64,000 bases of DNA from Methylobacterium bullatum (GCA_902712845.1 LR743504.1:3942001-4006000), one strand, 5' to 3'; counted from the stretch's first letter, positions 25,507-34,510 are shown. A program made the numbers and translations. Notes: generated by a model not told the origin, from the letters alone.

Positions 25507-28068
25507 TCAAGGACGCTGGGCTCTACGGCTCAGCGCGCGCGGACTCGACTTCTTCGAGGACTTGCCCCGGCCGGACAGGCTCGGGTTCGTCATGAAGTAC
25601 TTATGCGCGTTGAACGGCTCCTCGCCCTCGGAGGGCTGGACACGTTCACTCGCGCCAGACGCCAGTACACGCCAGCTTTGCTGGTTGTCGAGGAGATTGG
25701 CGAGCATGATCTGGTCTAGCACCTGCTGATGCACCGTTTGGTTAGTGATCGGCAACAACGCCTCCACGCGCCGCTCTAGGTTGCGGGTCATCAGGTCGGC
25801 CGACGAGATCGACACCGTCGCCTTCGGGTGCGGCAGGCCGAACCCGTTGCCGAAGGCGTAGATCCGCTCGTGTTCGAGGAAGCGCCCGACGATGGATTTC
25901 ACCCGGATCGTATCCGACAGGCCGGGAATGCCCGGCCTGAGGCAGCAGATGCCGCGCACGATGCAGTCGATCTGCACCCCGGCCTGGGACGCGTCGTAGA
26001 GCGCGTCGATGATCTGCCCGTCCACCAGGGAGTTGCACTTGATCCAGATCGCCGCCGGCCGCCCGGCTTTGGCATGGGCCACTTCCGCTGCGATGTTCTC
26101 GAGAAGCCGGGGCTTGAGGGTCAGCGGCGAAACCGCCATGCGCTCGAGTTCGGCCGGTTCGGCATAGCCGGTGATGTAGTTGAATATGCGGCTGACGTCG
26201 CGGGCCACCGCCGGGTCGGCGGTGAAGAACGACAGGTCGGTGTACACCCGCGCCGTGATCGGGTGATAGTTCCCGGTGCCGACATGGCAGTAGCTCACGA
26301 GCTTGTCGCCCTCGCGCCGCACCACCATCGACAGCTTGGCGTGGGTCTTCAGCTCGATGAAGCCGAACACCACCTGCGCGCCGGCCTTCTCCAGGTCGCG
26401 GGCCCAGCGGATATTGGCCTCCTCGTCGAAGCGCGCCTTCAGCTCCACCAGCGCCGTCACGGACTTGCCGAGTTCGGCGGCTTCGGCCAGCGCCGCGACG
26501 ATCGGCGAGTTCGAGGAGGTGCGGTAGAGCGTCTGCTTGATCGCCACCACGTTGGGGTCGCGGGCGGCCTGGGCCAGGAACTGCACCACCGCGTCGAAGG
26601 ATTCGTAGGGGTGGTGGACGATGAAGTCCTTCTGCCGGATGGCGGCGAAGACGTCGCCGCCGCTCTCGCGGATGCGCTCGGGGAAGCGCGGGTTGTACGA
26701 CTTGAACTTCAGGTCCGGCCGGTCGATCCCGACGATCTGCGACAATTCGTTGAGGGCGAGCATGCCCTCGACCACGAAGATCGCGTCGTAGCCGATCTCG
26801 AGTTCGTCGGCGACGAAGGCGCGCAGATCCTCCGGCATTCCTGCCTCGACTTCGAGCCTGATGACGACGCCGCGGCGGCGCTGCTTCAGGGCGCTCTCGA
26901 AATGCAGGACGAGGTCTTCGGCCTCCTCCTCGATCTCGAGGTCGGAATCGCGGATCACCCGGAATGCCCCCTGCCCTTTCACGAAGTAGCCCGGGAACAG
27001 GCGGCCGGTGAACAGGACGATGACCTGCTCGATGGCGATGAACCGGGCGGTGGATTCCCCCGCGACCTCCGGCAGGCGCACGAAGCGGTCGAGGACGGCG
27101 GGCAGGCGGATCAGGGCGCGCAGGGTCCGCCCGTCGCGGGGGCGCACCATCATCAGGGCGATGCTGGAGCCGAGGTTCGACAGGAACGGGAACGGATGGG
27201 CCGGGTCGATGGCGAGCGGAGTCAGCACCGGGAAGACGTGGCTGAGGAAGTACTCCTCGAGCCAGGCCTTGTGATCGGGGGTGAGGTTGCCGGGCTCCAC
27301 GAGGTCGACGCCGACACCGTGGAGGTCGTCACGCAACTCGCGCCAACGCCGCTGCTGGTCGAGCGCGAGGCGCGAGACTTCCGAACCGATCCGGGTGAGC
27401 TGCTCGGACGGGCTCAGCCCGTCCTGCGACGGCTGGATCAGGCCGGCGCGGACCTGGTCGTGCAGGCCCGCCACGCGGACCATGAAGAACTCGTCGAGGT
27501 TGTTGGCCGAGATCGAGAGGAAGCGCAGCTGCTCCAGCAGCGGATGGCTGGCGTTGGAGGCCTCTTCCAGCACCCGGCGGTTGAACTGCAGCCAGGACAA
27601 TTCCCGGTTCACGAAGCGCTCGGGCGAATGGCGCAGGGCGCGGCCGGCGGCGAGCACGGTCTCCCTCGCCACGGGTTCGACTGTCGCTCGTTCGGTCGCC
27701 GTGTCGGCCATGATCGTCTCCGCCAGAATCGAGCCTGATTCCGTCTCTGCCTCGGGGGCCTCGCCGATCGAGGTCGATTCTACCGGGAGGGTCGCTCCGG
27801 GGCCGGGCTTCGATGCTGTCTTCGAGCCGGACTTCGCCACCTGTGGCCGGACGGCAGGAGGGCTTGCCGGACTGGCATCCGCCGGACGGCGCCGGGCAGC
27901 GGGGCGCTTGGGCGACAGGGATTCGGGCGCCACGGGGCCGCTGCCGCTGTCACCTGAGCGGGTCTCGCCGGTCGAGTCGTCGGCCGCTGGAGCGATCGTC
28001 GGCTCCTCGACATCCATCCTCTCCGTATCCGACCCCTTGGAGATCGCGTCCGAATCCATTTCCGGCAA
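25507..28068 (-). CDS. ppk1: Polyphosphate kinase 1, with long N-terminal extension
   Basis: Makes polyphosphate from ATP. Conserved PPK1 features are FVNRELSWLQFNRRVLEEA, FLSISANNLDEFFMVRVAGL, KARFDEEANIRWA, the phospho-His region YCHVGTGNYHPITARVYTDL (catalytic His) and a C-terminal PLD-like domain. The TTG start at 28066-28068 has a GAGGAG site 8 bases upstream and gives 853 residues. The first 120 residues are low-complexity Ser/Ala/Pro/Glu. An internal ATG at 27709-27711, with GGAG six bases upstream, would give a 734-residue enzyme of usual length. Both starts look usable. It is followed by ppx. Confidence 0.95.
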   Translation of the reverse strand: MPEMDSDAISKGSDTERMDVEEPTIAPAADDSTGETRSGDSGSGPVAPESLSPKRPAARRRPADASPASPPAVRPQVAKSGSKTASKPGPGATLPVESTSIGEAPEAETESGSILAETIMADTATERATVEPVARETVLAAGRALRHSPERFVNRELSWLQFNRRVLEEASNASHPLLEQLRFLSISANNLDEFFMVRVAGLHDQVRAGLIQPSQDGLSPSEQLTRIGSEVSRLALDQQRRWRELRDDLHGVGVDLVEPGNLTPDHKAWLEEYFLSHVFPVLTPLAIDPAHPFPFLSNLGSSIALMMVRPRDGRTLRALIRLPAVLDRFVRLPEVAGESTARFIAIEQVIVLFTGRLFPGYFVKGQGAFRVIRDSDLEIEEEAEDLVLHFESALKQRRRGVVIRLEVEAGMPEDLRAFVADELEIGYDAIFVVEGMLALNELSQIVGIDRPDLKFKSYNPRFPERIRESGGDVFAAIRQKDFIVHHPYESFDAVVQFLAQAARDPNVVAIKQTLYRTSSNSPIVAALAEAAELGKSVTALVELKARFDEEANIRWARDLEKAGAQVVFGFIELKTHAKLSMVVRREGDKLVSYCHVGTGNYHPITARVYTDLSFFTADPAVARDVSRIFNYITGYAEPAELERMAVSPLTLKPRLLENIAAEVAHAKAGRPAAIWIKCNSLVDGQIIDALYDASQAGVQIDCIVRGICCLRPGIPGLSDTIRVKSIVGRFLEHERIYAFGNGFGLPHPKATVSISSADLMTRNLERRVEALLPITNQTVHQQVLDQIMLANLLDNQQSWRVLASGASERVQPSEGEEPFNAHKYFMTNPSLSGRGKSSKKSSPRALSRRAQRP

Positions 28069-28165
28069 CGGGTCTTCTCCTCACTCTACTGAAACAAGCG
28101 GCCTCGTAGCATGCTGCCGGGCCGTCGCGTCTGACAATTCCATGACAATCGGGATAAGCGGGCGA

Positions 28166-28912
28166 TCAAGGCGACGCGTCGTCGTCGTCGTCGTCGTCGC
28201 CGGCCTCGTCGTCCGCAACACCGAGCTCCGCCAGGACGGACATGGCCAGCGGCCTCGTGATGCGGCGGCCGCGCCTCAGGGCGTCGCGGTCGAGTTCGGC
28301 CACCACGGCCCTGGCCCTGGCGAGGGAGCGGTCGATCCGCAGGGCGATGGCCTCGACGATGCTGAGATCGACCACGAGCTGGCGGTCGACGAAGAGCTTG
28401 ACCAGCACCGCCCGCATCAGCGCGTCGTCGGGGGGAAGGATGGTGGCGCCCGGTGCCAGCCTCAGGCGCGAGCGCAGATCGGCGGTGACGAGACCGAGCG
28501 CCTCCACCGGTGCGGCCGCCGTGATGAGGACGGGGCTACCGTTCTCGCGGGCGAGGTTGAGGAGGTGGAACAGGGCCGCCTCATCGCGGCCCTCGGGGCG
28601 ATCGATATCCTCGATGACCAGGGCCCCGTTGGAGACGAGATGCGTGACCGAATCGGCGGTGACCTCGGAGGCCGGGACGGTCCAGGCATGGGAGCGCGTC
28701 GCCCAGATCGAGGCGAGATGGCTCTTGCCGCTGCCCGACGGCCCGGTGATGAGGCAGACCGTATCGGGCCAGCGCGGCCAGGCTTCGATCAGCCCGTAGG
28801 CCGCCTCGTTGGCCGGCCCCACCAGGAAGTCCTCGCGGCCATAGCGCGGGTCGAGGGGCAGGTCGAAGGCGAGCTGCTTCGGGGGCGCGGCGTCGCGCAT
28901 CGGCGATCTCAT
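28166..28912 (-). CDS. hdaA: DnaA-related regulatory ATPase HdaA
   Basis: Regulator of replication initiation; in alphaproteobacteria HdaA binds the sliding clamp and promotes DnaA-ATP hydrolysis. The 248-residue product has a clamp-binding-like N-terminus (KQLAFDLPL, about 12-20), Walker A GPSGSGKSH (57-65), a Walker B-like ALVIEDIDRPEG, and sensor-like ITRPLAMSVL near the end. The tail is strongly acidic (DDEAGDDDDDDDASP), encoded by a run of GAC/GTC-type triplets. It overlaps the AI-2E permease stop by 4 bp and is followed by ppk1, an order typical of this class. Confidence 0.93.
   Translation of the reverse strand: MRSPMRDAAPPKQLAFDLPLDPRYGREDFLVGPANEAAYGLIEAWPRWPDTVCLITGPSGSGKSHLASIWATRSHAWTVPASEVTADSVTHLVSNGALVIEDIDRPEGRDEAALFHLLNLARENGSPVLITAAAPVEALGLVTADLRSRLRLAPGATILPPDDALMRAVLVKLFVDRQLVVDLSIVEAIALRIDRSLARARAVVAELDRDALRRGRRITRPLAMSVLAELGVADDEAGDDDDDDDASP
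28176..28215. repeat. GTC/GAC trinucleotide run inside hdaA
   Basis: A run of GTC triplets (GAC on the coding strand) around 28178-28199 encodes the seven-Asp stretch at the HdaA C-terminus. Such triplet runs can slip in frame during replication, so tail length may vary between strains. Confidence 0.7.
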
Positions 28913-30093
28913 CCCTCGCGCTTCTGAATCAGGATCGGTTCTTCGGCATAGTAGAGCGGACTCTGGAGATAACGCGAGATAGCGAAGCGCACGATGACGC
29001 CGATGGAGGCCGCGACGGGGACGGCCAGCAACAGGCCGAGGAACCCGAACAGGGAGCCGAAGGCCAGGAGCGCGAACATCAGCCAGACCGGGTGCAGGCC
29101 GACCGAGTCACCGACGAGCTTGGGCGAGATGACGTTGCCCTCGAAGAACTGGCCGACCACGAACACGGCGATGGTCAGCCCGATATGGAGCCAGTCGGAG
29201 GTCGGCCAGAATTGGACCAGGGCGACGCCCACCGAGAGAAGGAAGCCGACGAGGGTGCCGACATAGGGGATGAAGGTGAGGAAACCCGCGATCATCCCGA
29301 TCAGCACGCCGAAATTCACGCCGACGAAGAACAGACCGACGGCATAGAACGTCCCCAGGATCAGGCAGACCAGGGTCTGTCCGCGCACGAAGCCGATGAT
29401 CGCCCGGTCGATCTCGCCGGCCAGACGCCGCACGGTCGTGCGGTGGCGCGGAGGGGTCCAGCCGTCGACGGTGGCGACCATCCGGTCCCAGTCGACGAGA
29501 AGGTAGAAGGCCACGACGGGGGTCACGACGAGGAGCGAGGCGATGGAGACAAGCGCCTGGCTGCCCGACCACAGCGACTTCAGGAAAGCCAGGAACCACG
29601 TGCCGCCCTGCCCCACCAGGGCTCCGACGGACGATTGCAGGTCGTTGAGCACGTCCGCCCCGCCGACCCGCGTCAGGATCGGCCCGACCCGCTCGACGAT
29701 GATACCCTGCAGCCGTGAAACCATGCCGGGCAGGGTCGTCACAAGTGCCGAGATCTGATTGGCGGCCAGGGGCACCACGATCAGCAGGATCACCACGAGC
29801 CCGACGACGAACATGGCGAGGATCAGGAGCGAGGCCGAGAGCCGTCCGAGACCTAGGCGCTGGAGCCTATCGGCCATGGGGTCGAGAAGATAGGCGAGGG
29901 CCAGGCCGGCCACGAAGGGCAGCATCACCCCCGAAAGCAGGTAGAGCAGCAACGCGACGATGCCGAGGCCCGCCAGTCCGATCACCGCCCTGCCGCGCAT
30001 CGGCCGTACCCCCTCGTCGTGTCCGTCGTTGCGGAGAGTGGGAACGGGAGTGCCCACGGTCAAGGCATGCTGGTGGCCGGTCGTGTCCCGCAT
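28909..30093 (-). CDS. AI-2E family transporter (PerM-like permease)
   Basis: Predicted multi-pass exporter of the AI-2E/PerM family (substrates range from autoinducer-2 to Na+/H+ antiport). The 394-residue product has about eight hydrophobic segments, starting VIGLAGLGIVALLLYLL, and the conserved FGVLIGMIAGFLTFIPYVGT segment with 'IPYxG'. VVGQFFEGNVISPKLVG with 'GxxxEgnvi.P' is a family signature. The ATG at 30091-30093 has GGGAG 7 bases upstream. It is coupled to hdaA (ATGA) and divergent from purM. This permease-hdaA order is widespread in alphaproteobacteria. Confidence 0.9.
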   Translation of the reverse strand: MRDTTGHQHALTVGTPVPTLRNDGHDEGVRPMRGRAVIGLAGLGIVALLLYLLSGVMLPFVAGLALAYLLDPMADRLQRLGLGRLSASLLILAMFVVGLVVILLIVVPLAANQISALVTTLPGMVSRLQGIIVERVGPILTRVGGADVLNDLQSSVGALVGQGGTWFLAFLKSLWSGSQALVSIASLLVVTPVVAFYLLVDWDRMVATVDGWTPPRHRTTVRRLAGEIDRAIIGFVRGQTLVCLILGTFYAVGLFFVGVNFGVLIGMIAGFLTFIPYVGTLVGFLLSVGVALVQFWPTSDWLHIGLTIAVFVVGQFFEGNVISPKLVGDSVGLHPVWLMFALLAFGSLFGFLGLLLAVPVAASIGVIVRFAISRYLQSPLYYAEEPILIQKREG

Positions 30094-30245
30094 GGCATTC
30101 TCCCTGGAGGACCGGATCCGCACGATTCCCTAATTTCCCGATGACGACTCGCCGAGATTGGCGCAAGCGGCTAGAGGAGCGGAAGGACTTTGGCCGACAT
30201 CCCGATGCCGGCCATGCAGGACGTGGATTGCGAGACGGGGCGCCG

Positions 30246-31328
30246 ATGACGGCCGAGAGCAAGAACGGCGAGAGCCGGAACGGAATGACCTACGCGGATG
30301 CGGGCGTCGACATCGATGCGGGCAACGCCATGGTCGAGACGATCAAGCCGCTGGTGCGCTCCACCCGCCGGCCCGGGGCGGATGCCGAGATCGGCGGGTT
30401 CGGCGGGTTGTTCGACCTGAAGGCCGCCGGCTTCTCCGACCCGATCCTGGTGGCGGCCAATGACGGCGTCGGCACCAAGGTCAAGATCGCCATCGAGACT
30501 GGCCGCCACGACACGATCGGCGTCGACCTCGTGGCGATGTGCGTGAACGACATCATCGTCCAGGGCGCCGAGCCGCTGTTTTTCCTCGATTATTACGCCA
30601 CCGGCAAGCTGGTGCCAGGGGTCGGCACAGACATCGTGCGCGGGATCGCGGCGGGCTGCCGCATCGCGGGCTGCGCGCTCATCGGTGGCGAGACCGCCGA
30701 GATGCCCGGCCTCTACGACGGGTCGGATTATGACCTCGCGGGCTTCAGCGTCGGCGCCGCCGAGCGTGGAAAGCTCCTGCCACGCCCCGGCATCGCACCC
30801 GGCGATGTGGTGCTCGGCCTGCCGTCCTCCGGTGTACATTCCAACGGCTTCTCTCTGGTCCGCCGGATCGTCGAGGCGAGCGGCCTCTCCTACGACGACC
30901 CGGCCCCGTTCGAGCCGTCGCGCTCGCTCGGCGACGCCCTGCTGGAGCCGACCCGGATCTACGTGAAGCCGCTGCTGGCCGCGCTGAGGGCCACCGACGG
31001 GATCAAGGCCCTCGCCCACATCACCGGCGGCGGCTTTCCCGACAACCTGCCCCGGGTCCTGCCCGACGGCGTCGGCATCAGCATCGACCTCGACGCGATC
31101 ATTCCGCCGCCCGTCTTCGGATGGATCTCTAAGGTCGGCGGGGTCGCGGAATCCGAAATGCTGCGCACCTTCAATTGCGGTATCGGCATGGTGGCGGTGG
31201 TCTCGCCGGAGAGCGTGTCGGCGGTGACCCGGGCGCTCGACACCGCAGGCGCCTCGCCGATCCGCCTCGGGCTCATCACCGAGCGCGGACCCGATCCGGT
31301 GACCTTCCAGGGGAAGCTCGCCCTGTGA
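30246..31328 (+). CDS. purM: Phosphoribosylformylglycinamidine cyclo-ligase
   Basis: AIR synthetase: closes FGAM to aminoimidazole ribotide in de novo purine synthesis with ATP. The 360-residue product has MTYADAGVDIDAGN near the N-terminus, VAANDGVGTKVKIA, GVDLVAMCVNDIIVQGAEPLFFLDYYA, GGETAEMPGLY and HITGGGFPDNLPRVLP, all characteristic of PurM. The ATG at 30246 gives normal length. The purN start codon overlaps its stop codon by one base (TGATG), as in many proteobacteria. Confidence 0.97.
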   Translation: MTAESKNGESRNGMTYADAGVDIDAGNAMVETIKPLVRSTRRPGADAEIGGFGGLFDLKAAGFSDPILVAANDGVGTKVKIAIETGRHDTIGVDLVAMCVNDIIVQGAEPLFFLDYYATGKLVPGVGTDIVRGIAAGCRIAGCALIGGETAEMPGLYDGSDYDLAGFSVGAAERGKLLPRPGIAPGDVVLGLPSSGVHSNGFSLVRRIVEASGLSYDDPAPFEPSRSLGDALLEPTRIYVKPLLAALRATDGIKALAHITGGGFPDNLPRVLPDGVGISIDLDAIIPPPVFGWISKVGGVAESEMLRTFNCGIGMVAVVSPESVSAVTRALDTAGASPIRLGLITERGPDPVTFQGKLAL

Positions 31329-31996
31329 TGGCTCCCCGACCCAGGATGCGGGTCGCGATCCTGATCTCGGGACGCGGCTCGAACATGGTCTCGCTGATCG
31401 AGGCCGCGAAGGCCCCGGATTATCCCGCCGAGATCGTTCTCGTCGCCTCCAACCGGCCGGAGGCGGGCGGGCTCGTCCATGCGGCGAGTGTCGGAATCGC
31501 CACGAAGGCGCTCGATCACCGCGCCTATCCCGACCGGGCGAGCTTCGATGCAGCCCTGAACGCGGAACTCGAAGCGGCCGGGATCGAACTCGTCGTGCTG
31601 GCCGGCTTCATGCGGATCCTCTCCGCGGGCTTCGTCGAGGCTTGGGCAGGGCGGATGATCAACATCCATCCTTCGCTGCTGCCGCTGTTTCGCGGCGTCC
31701 ATACCCACGAGCAGGCCCTGGAGACCGGCGTCCGCCTGCACGGCTGCACGGTGCATTACGTGGTGCCCGAACTCGATGCCGGGCCGATCGTGGCCCAGGC
31801 CGCCGTCCCGGTCCTGCCTGGCGACGATGCGGACAGCCTCGCCGCGCGTATCCTGGTGCAGGAACACCTCCTCTACCCGCGTGCCCTGGCGCTGATCGCC
31901 GGCGGACGGGCCAGGCTGGAGAGTGGCCGCGTGGTGTTCGCCGGCGAAATCAGGCCGGCCGAGGGGGCCTTGCTCAGCCTGTCCGCGCAAGGCTGA
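31328..31996 (+). CDS. purN: Phosphoribosylglycinamide formyltransferase
   Basis: GAR transformylase: transfers formyl from 10-formyl-tetrahydrofolate to GAR. The 222-residue product has the N-terminal VAILISGRGSNM, VVLAGFMRIL, the catalytic region NIHPSLLPLFRGVHTHEQAL (Asn and His) and HYVVPELDAGPIVAQAAVP with the catalytic Asp. It is coupled to purM by a 1-bp overlap. The substrate shows that tetrahydrofolate C1 metabolism runs beside the H4MPT pathway encoded further on. Confidence 0.97.
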   Translation: MAPRPRMRVAILISGRGSNMVSLIEAAKAPDYPAEIVLVASNRPEAGGLVHAASVGIATKALDHRAYPDRASFDAALNAELEAAGIELVVLAGFMRILSAGFVEAWAGRMINIHPSLLPLFRGVHTHEQALETGVRLHGCTVHYVVPELDAGPIVAQAAVPVLPGDDADSLAARILVQEHLLYPRALALIAGGRARLESGRVVFAGEIRPAEGALLSLSAQG

Positions 31997-32044
31997 GGCC
32001 CCAGCCGCCGATCCCGAGATATCGAGATCGGCGATGATAACGGC

Positions 32045-32422
32045 TTACGCCGGGCGCGGCAGCTGGCAGCTGTCGAGGGCCGAGAGCGCCTTGGCGCGGG
32101 CGGAATCGTTGAAATAGCCGGTGGTGCGGTAGGATTCGAGCTCGGCCGGGTTGAGGCTCGCCAGGGTCTGTTTGGCGTAGCAGCCGCAGGGGCGAGCGAG
32201 CGAAGCCTCGGGGACGCTCTGCAGGCGGGACTGCGTCACCGTGCAGGCGTGGCGCACGCGTCCGGTGAGGTTGCTGGCGGAAGCCGTCTTCAGAGCCGGA
32301 TCGGGCGTGTAGCCTTCGAGGGAGGCCGTGGGCGCACCCTTGTTCGCGTTACACGCGGCGAGCAGGGAGATGAGGCCGGCGGCGAGCAGGATCCGGCCGG
32401 TGCGCGGAGCGATGGAGCGCAT
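32045..32422 (-). CDS. Small lipoprotein of unknown function
   Basis: A 125-residue predicted lipoprotein. The signal sequence RILLAAGLISLLAAC ends in a clear lipobox (LAAC). The mature part contains several Cys (HACTVTQS; RPCGCYAKQTLASL; SCQLP at the end), suggesting disulfides or metal. The ATG at 32420-32422 places the leader at the usual position; the longer frame upstream lacks support. An inverted repeat at 32437-32470 lies just upstream of the start. It is on the minus strand between purN (convergent) and ndk. No function is assigned. Confidence 0.7.
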   Translation of the reverse strand: MRSIAPRTGRILLAAGLISLLAACNANKGAPTASLEGYTPDPALKTASASNLTGRVRHACTVTQSRLQSVPEASLARPCGCYAKQTLASLNPAELESYRTTGYFNDSARAKALSALDSCQLPRPA

Positions 32423-32436
32423 GGAATGTGGGGTCC

Positions 32437-32470
32437 GTGAAAGGGATTCGGCTAAGGGAATTCCTTTCAC
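32437..32470. promoter_or_regulatory. Inverted repeat upstream of the lipoprotein gene
   Basis: Two 13-base arms, GTGAAAGGGATTC and GAATTCCTTTCAC, match at 12 of 13 positions around an 8-base spacer (GGCTAAGG). The element lies 15 bases upstream of the minus-strand ATG at 32422. The symmetry fits a regulator-binding operator; as RNA it would form a hairpin next to the start codon. Function inferred from position only. Confidence 0.5.
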
Positions 32471-32593
32471 GCCCGGCAGGACTCGCGCGCAAGGGCGTTC
32501 GCGCCACACCCGGCATCGTTCCGCGCCACGCTCCCGGTTCACCGGACGACGATGCGATCACGAACCCGTTGGCGGCGCGAAAGCCGGTCGGGC

Positions 32594-33016
32594 TCAGCCG
32601 ACGATGTCGGAATCCTGGAAGAACTGCGCGATCTCGATCGTCGCGTTCTCGGCGCTGTCCGAACCGTGCACGGTGTTCTCGCCGACCGACTCGGAGAAGG
32701 TCTTGCGGATGGTGCCCTCGTCGGCATTGGCCGGGTTGGTGGCGCCCATCACGGTGCGGTAGGCGGCGACGGCGTTCTCGCCCTCGAGCACCTGCACGAC
32801 CACGGGGCCCGAGGTCATGAAGGAGACGAGCTCGCCGAAGAACGGGCGCTCCTTGTGGATCTCGTAGAACTTTTCGGCCTGGGCCTGGGTCATCTGGATG
32901 CGACGCTGGCCGACGATGCGCAGGCCCGCCTTCTCGATCACGGCATTCACGGCGCCGGTGAGGTTCCGCTTGGTCGCGTCGGGCTTCAGGATGGAGAAAG
33001 TGCGCTCGGTGGCCAT
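32594..33016 (-). CDS. ndk: Nucleoside diphosphate kinase
   Basis: Transfers the gamma-phosphate between nucleoside triphosphates and diphosphates through a phospho-His. The 140-residue product has the standard N-terminus MATERTFSILKPDATKRN, the active-site His117 in NTVHGSDSAENA, and the usual length of bacterial Ndk. The ATG at 33014-33016 is chosen on length. It is divergent from the DUF2147 gene. A 314-bp divergent gap without a supported gene lies upstream. Confidence 0.98.
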   Translation of the reverse strand: MATERTFSILKPDATKRNLTGAVNAVIEKAGLRIVGQRRIQMTQAQAEKFYEIHKERPFFGELVSFMTSGPVVVQVLEGENAVAAYRTVMGATNPANADEGTIRKTFSESVGENTVHGSDSAENATIEIAQFFQDSDIVG

Positions 33017-33330
33017 GATCAGTCCGGTTATGTTCGCTCGGCCGAAAACGGCTTCGGCGGCCGGCTTATAGCGGGCACGCCCCGTCCTCTCAACCCGAAG
33101 GACGAAGACGGCGCATCCACAGCGGAATTCCCTTGGCCATGGCTTCGGCGCAACAGTGCCGGAAATTCGCCCGATTGCTGGTGTCTTCTCACACCAGAAG
33201 ACGCTGGCCCGGACCGTTCTCGACGTCCGGCGCGGCCACGACCAAGCTCTCGACCCCAGGCTCACGACCCCTTCGCGACGCTCCCGCCGATGCGCCGCGG
33301 CCCTTTACAGGCACCAGGAGACCAAAAGCC
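33017..33330. other. Divergent intergenic region ndk / DUF2147 gene
   Basis: A 314-bp gap between genes read in opposite directions. Open frames here have no recognisable product or ribosome-binding site. A stretch near 33021-33035 (GATCAGTCCGGTTATGTTC) is relatively AT-rich and close to ndk. It must hold both promoters, but none could be fixed with confidence. Confidence 0.4.
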
Positions 33331-33870
33331 ATGCGCGTTGCCCTGACCTCCGCCTTCCTGCTCTCCGGACTCGTCGCCGCCGCTGCGGCCCCGTCGAAGG
33401 ACCCGTCCGGCACCTGGCTCACGAAGGATGGCCGCGCCAAGATCCGCATCGATCATTGCGGCCCGAACAGTGCAAACATCTGCGGCAAGGTCGTGTGGCT
33501 GAAGACGCCGACCACCGAGACGGGTGCGCCGCGCACCGACGCCAAGAACCCCGACCCGAAGAAGCGCCTGCGCCCGGTCATCGGCCTGCAACTCATCGAC
33601 GGTCTCGCCCCCGACGAAGAGAAGTTCTCCGGCGACATCTACAACATCGACGAGGGCAAGATCTATCAGGTCAGCCTGGAGCGTGAATCCGGCTCCGAGC
33701 TGAGCGTGTCCGGATGCCTTCTCAAGGTCCTGTGCGGCTCCGAGACCTGGACCCGCGTGCCGGACGTGAACCAGCAGGCGGCCGTGACCCCGGCTTCCGA
33801 AGCCGCCACCAAGCCGGCGCCGAAGCCCGCGGCCAAGCCGGCCGCGCCTCAGGTCGAAGCCAAGAAGTAG
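33331..33870 (+). CDS. Exported DUF2147 family protein
   Basis: A 179-residue protein with a Sec signal peptide (hydrophobic stretch ALTSAFLLSGLVAAAAA). The DUF2147 core follows: PSGTWLTKDGRAKIRIDHCG, ICGKVVWLKTP, a basic loop, then FSGDIYNIDEGKIYQVSLE and SGCLLKVLCGSETWTRV. It ends in an Ala/Pro/Lys-rich tail (TKPAPKPAAKPAAPQVEAKK) that is probably disordered. DUF2147 proteins are periplasmic and of unknown function. CAGGAG lies about 11 bases before the ATG at 33331. It is divergent from ndk and convergent with the GST gene (4 bp apart). Confidence 0.88.
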   Translation: MRVALTSAFLLSGLVAAAAAPSKDPSGTWLTKDGRAKIRIDHCGPNSANICGKVVWLKTPTTETGAPRTDAKNPDPKKRLRPVIGLQLIDGLAPDEEKFSGDIYNIDEGKIYQVSLERESGSELSVSGCLLKVLCGSETWTRVPDVNQQAAVTPASEAATKPAPKPAAKPAAPQVEAKK

Positions 33871-33874
33871 CGGC

Positions 33875-34510
33875 TCAGATCGCGGCGAGGCCCCGTTTCA
33901 CGGCGGGCCTCGCCAGGACTGCGTCGAGCCAGCGACGGACATTCGGCAGGGTCGCCAGATCAATACCCTGCTTCTCGTGATGCTTGGCCCAGGTCAGGAT
34001 CGCGATGTCGGCGATGGAATACGTGTCGGCGATGTAGTCGCGATCCGCCAAGCGCCGGTCGAGCACGCCGTAGAGACGCTGGGATTCCGCCGAAAACCGT
34101 TCGATGGCGTAGGGGATCTTCTCCTCCGCATGGATGCGGAAATGGTGCATCTGGCCGAGCATCGGTCCGAAGCCCCCGACCTGCCAGAACAGCCATTCGT
34201 CCACGGCCACCCGGGCGCGTTCGTCGGTGGGGTAGAGGCAGCCGGTCTTTCGCCCGAGATATTGCAGGATCGCCCCCGATTCGAAGACCGTAATGGGCTG
34301 GCCCCCCGGACCGTCCGGGTCGACGATGGCCGGGATCTTATTGTTGGGCGAGATCGTCAGGAAGTCCGGCGCCAGCTGGTCGCCCTTGCCGATATTCACC
34401 GGCACCACCCGGTAGGGCAGACCGCACTCCTCCAGCATGATGGGGATCTTCCAACCATTGGGCGTGCCCCAGGTATGGAGGTCGATGGGCTTCTGGGTGG
34501 CGGCGGCCAT
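33875..34510 (-). CDS. Glutathione S-transferase family protein (nu-class-like)
   Basis: Predicted GSH-dependent transferase or disulfide-bond oxidoreductase. The 211-residue product begins with a thioredoxin-fold domain carrying TWGTPNGWKIPIMLEECGLP, PVNIGKGDQ, then ISPNNKIPAIVDPDG and VFESGAILQYLG. This pattern (Thr-Pro-Asn at the active site, SPNNKIPAIVD) is typical of the YfcG/YghU group. The C-terminal helical domain ends LPNVRRWLDAVLARPAVKRGL. It is monocistronic, convergent with the DUF2147 gene. The substrate is unknown. Confidence 0.9.
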   Translation of the reverse strand: MAAATQKPIDLHTWGTPNGWKIPIMLEECGLPYRVVPVNIGKGDQLAPDFLTISPNNKIPAIVDPDGPGGQPITVFESGAILQYLGRKTGCLYPTDERARVAVDEWLFWQVGGFGPMLGQMHHFRIHAEEKIPYAIERFSAESQRLYGVLDRRLADRDYIADTYSIADIAILTWAKHHEKQGIDLATLPNVRRWLDAVLARPAVKRGLAAI

